7,263 nt of DNA. Source: Candidatus Solincola tengchongensis (lineage in GTDB: Bacteria > Actinomycetota > Geothermincolia > Geothermincolales > RBG-13-55-18). The translations under genes were made by a program, and so were the position numbers. The stretch spans positions 1 to 7,263 of the forward strand of contig JACVJH010000187.1 in assembly GCA_015711895.1 (NCBI GenBank), read 5' to 3'. Positions 6,387 to 7,263 of the stretch are shown here, one piece after another. Below the pieces are notes generated by a model. The model did no database searches, was not told the DNA's origin, and was given only the letters and a program-made list of their open reading frames with translations. The stretch's first letter is position 1. Each line of letters begins with the position of its first letter.

Positions 6387-6621
6387 CACCACCGCGCATG
6401 GAGGGCGTGCATCTCCTCCGGCCCCGAGACTTGGGAGGACCTTGCTGCCGGAGGGTGAGGGCTAGAGCCGGAAGCATGAAGCTTAGAGTTCGGTGATCGG
6501 GGTATGCAACGCACGGGGAGGGTATGAGGTTGTCTGAGGTGGCGGGACGTGGGTATCCGGCAGGGCCCACGGAGCGCCGACTCGGGAGACCAGGAACCCT
6601 CCTCGGTAAACGGCGGAAGCC
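6387..6621. other. Non-coding part of the divergent gap between the carboxylesterase and trpG/pabA genes
   Basis: No gene could be supported. Open frames here lack ribosome binding sites and have low-complexity Gly/Arg/Pro translations. Two inverted repeats are present: CCTCCGG (6415-6421) with CCGGAGG (6448-6454), and CGTGGG (6548-6553) with CCCACG (6566-6571). Neither is followed by a T tract. No T-box or known riboswitch motif was recognised. Confidence 0.4.
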
Positions 6622-6671
6622 GGCCGGATTACACCTGCGGGGGCCGGATCGTGGTTCCCCACGGGCCGGAT
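6622..6671 (+). repeat. Three direct copies of GGCCGGAT ahead of the trpG/pabA promoter
   Basis: GGCCGGAT occurs at 6622-6629, 6642-6649 and 6664-6671. Start-to-start distances are 20 and 22 bases, close to two turns of the helix, which would place all copies on one face of the DNA. The last copy ends five bases before the TATAAT box at 6677. Such phasing beside a promoter with a weak -35 region is typical of activator or repressor sites. No regulator is encoded in the window. Confidence 0.45.
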
Positions 6672-6682
6672 TGTAGTATAAT
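6655..6682 (+). promoter_or_regulatory. Probable promoter of the trpG/pabA leader
   Basis: A perfect TATAAT lies at 6677-6682. The best -35 candidate is TTCCCC (6655-6660), 16 bases upstream, with only three matches to TTGACA. Transcription would begin near 6690, leaving a leader of about 180 bases before the gene. The poor -35 box together with the neighbouring GGCCGGAT repeats hints at regulated use. Confidence 0.5.
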
Positions 6683-6721
6683 CAGCATCGACCGGTATGT
6701 CAGGCGGCCCGTGCGGCCGGC

Positions 6722-6753
6722 ACCCAGCCGGGAAACGGCTGGGTTTTGTTTTT
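6722..6753 (+). terminator. Intrinsic terminator in the trpG/pabA leader, probable attenuator
   Basis: A nine-pair stem, ACCCAGCCG (6722-6730) with CGGCTGGGT (6736-6744), has a five-base GGAAA loop and is followed by TTTGTTTTT (6745-6753). This is a textbook rho-independent terminator on the + strand. It lies about 32 bases after the predicted transcription start and 115 bases before the amidotransferase start. No + strand gene ends upstream of it, and the - strand copy has no T tract, so it cannot belong to the carboxylesterase. A competing five-pair hairpin, CCGGC (6717-6721) with GCCGG (6727-6731), overlaps its 5' arm, as expected in an attenuator. The ligand or sensing mechanism is unknown. 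Confidence 0.75.
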
Positions 6754-6812
6754 GGCCCCAAACGGGTAAAGGGGCCGCGCGGGAAAAAGGGAGCGTGGCC
6801 CCGGGCCCGGGG
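6754..6812 (+). promoter_or_regulatory. GC-rich paired elements between the terminator and trpG/pabA
   Basis: GGCCCC (6754-6759) directly follows the terminator T tract and can pair with GGGGCC (6771-6776). The same GGGGCC can instead pair with GGCCCC at 6797-6802, which overlaps the perfect palindrome CCCCGGGCCCGGGG (6799-6812). The leader could therefore take alternative folds downstream of the terminator. At this G+C content such pairings can arise by chance. Confidence 0.25.
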
Positions 6813-6868
6813 GAGTCGGGACTGAGGCTCGCCGGAAGCCGTGTTCGTCGTGGAGGAGGCGGTTGGGG

Positions 6869-7263
6869 TTGTCCGCCGGAAAGATACTCATGATCGACAA
6901 TTACGACTCCTTCACCTACAACCTGGTCCAGTTCCTGGGCATCCTAGGCGCGGACCTGGTGGTCTTCCGCAACGACCACACCACCCTTGAGCAGGTGGAG
7001 GAATTGGACCCGGCAGGCATTGTCATCTCCCCGGGCCCCAAGGCTCCCAGGGATGCCGGCCTATCCAAGGACATCATCCTGGAGTTCGGCCCCCGCCTGC
7101 CCATCCTTGGCGTGTGCCTGGGACATCAGTGCATCGGTGAGGCCTACGGGGGCAGGGTGGATCGCGCTCCCCACGTGACGCACGGCAAGACCCCCCTGGA
7201 CCACCACGCCGGACAAGGCGCATCCAGGGGGCGTCCCAACCCCATGGACCCGGCGCCTTACCA
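6869..7263 (+). CDS. Glutamine amidotransferase subunit of anthranilate or aminodeoxychorismate synthase (partial)
   Basis: This is the N-terminal 131 residues of a class I glutamine amidotransferase of the TrpG/PabA type, normally about 190 residues, cut by the window edge. It releases ammonia from glutamine for TrpE (anthranilate, tryptophan synthesis) or PabB (aminodeoxychorismate, folate synthesis); many bacteria use one protein for both, so no symbol is given. Visible are IDNYDSFTYNLVQ (9-21), SPGP (54-57) and the nucleophile C83 in GVCLGHQ (81-87); HGKT follows at 106-109. The catalytic His-Glu pair lies beyond the window. Start: TTG at 6869 has GGAGG (6855-6859) nine bases upstream and gives MSAGKILMIDNYDSF, keeping the first beta strand. 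ATG at 6890 has only GGAAAG six bases upstream and would shorten that strand; TTG at 6863 is a third option. Residues after HGKT match the family less well than the rest. The gene is preceded by a leader containing a terminator. Confidence 0.88.
   Translation, partial: MSAGKILMIDNYDSFTYNLVQFLGILGADLVVFRNDHTTLEQVEELDPAGIVISPGPKAPRDAGLSKDIILEFGPRLPILGVCLGHQCIGEAYGGRVDRAPHVTHGKTPLDHHAGQGASRGRPNPMDPAPY

Noticed and set aside
6387..6660. Possible T-box or other known riboswitch upstream of trpG/pabA
   Set aside because: The T-box consensus AGGGTGGNACCGCG was not found, and this stretch lies upstream of the predicted transcription start.
6697..6825. Small frame from ATG at 6697 as a Trp-type leader peptide (42 codons)
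   Set aside because: It has one Trp codon, far downstream of the terminator, no ribosome binding site and almost no untranslated leader before it.
6549..6893. 114-codon + strand frame across the trpG/pabA leader
   Set aside because: No ribosome binding site, low-complexity composition, and it runs through the promoter, the terminator and the amidotransferase start.
1..7263. CRISPR array, insertion sequence, tRNA or defence system
   Set aside because: No regularly spaced long repeats, transposase, terminal inverted repeats, tRNA-like fold or defence-gene motifs were seen on either strand.

Overview
The window is bacterial chromosomal DNA, roughly two-thirds G+C by eye. It carries five complete genes and one gene cut by the right edge, in a mostly alternating arrangement with no obvious multi-gene operon. 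Start codons are mixed (ATG, GTG, TTG), mostly with strong AGGAGG-type ribosome binding sites, and several intergenic gaps hold perfect TATAAT boxes. A methylcobamide-type methyltransferase (MtaA family) beside a stand-alone LUD-domain protein suggests an anaerobe or facultative anaerobe with corrinoid C1 metabolism. G+C and gene style would fit a deep-branching actinobacterial or similar high-GC lineage, but this is inference and no marker gene settles it.

Layout: 138-1085 (-) encodes a PLP-dependent cysteine synthase. It is divergent from 1359-2420 (+), an LpxH-like calcineurin-type metallophosphoesterase. That gene converges on 2511-3527 (-), an MtaA-like methyltransferase of the uroporphyrinogen decarboxylase superfamily. 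This is divergent from 3842-4495 (+), a LUD-domain protein with a four-cysteine C-terminal cluster. That gene converges on 4734-6341 (-), a secreted or lipid-anchored type B carboxylesterase. A 527-base non-coding gap follows, and then a glutamine amidotransferase of the TrpG/PabA type starts near 6869 (+) and runs off the window.

The most noteworthy part is the gap before trpG/pabA. On the + strand it carries three direct copies of GGCCGGAT spaced 20 and 22 bases, then a TATAAT box, and about 40 bases later a classic intrinsic terminator that lies before the gene it would control. No + strand gene reads into that terminator, so it looks like a transcription attenuator in the amidotransferase leader. 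Other points of interest are face-to-face TATAAT boxes between the first two genes, stem-loops ahead of the LUD gene, a cysteine-rich tail on the cysteine synthase, and the cysteine cluster of the LUD protein. No tRNA, rRNA, CRISPR array, insertion sequence or defence system was found.
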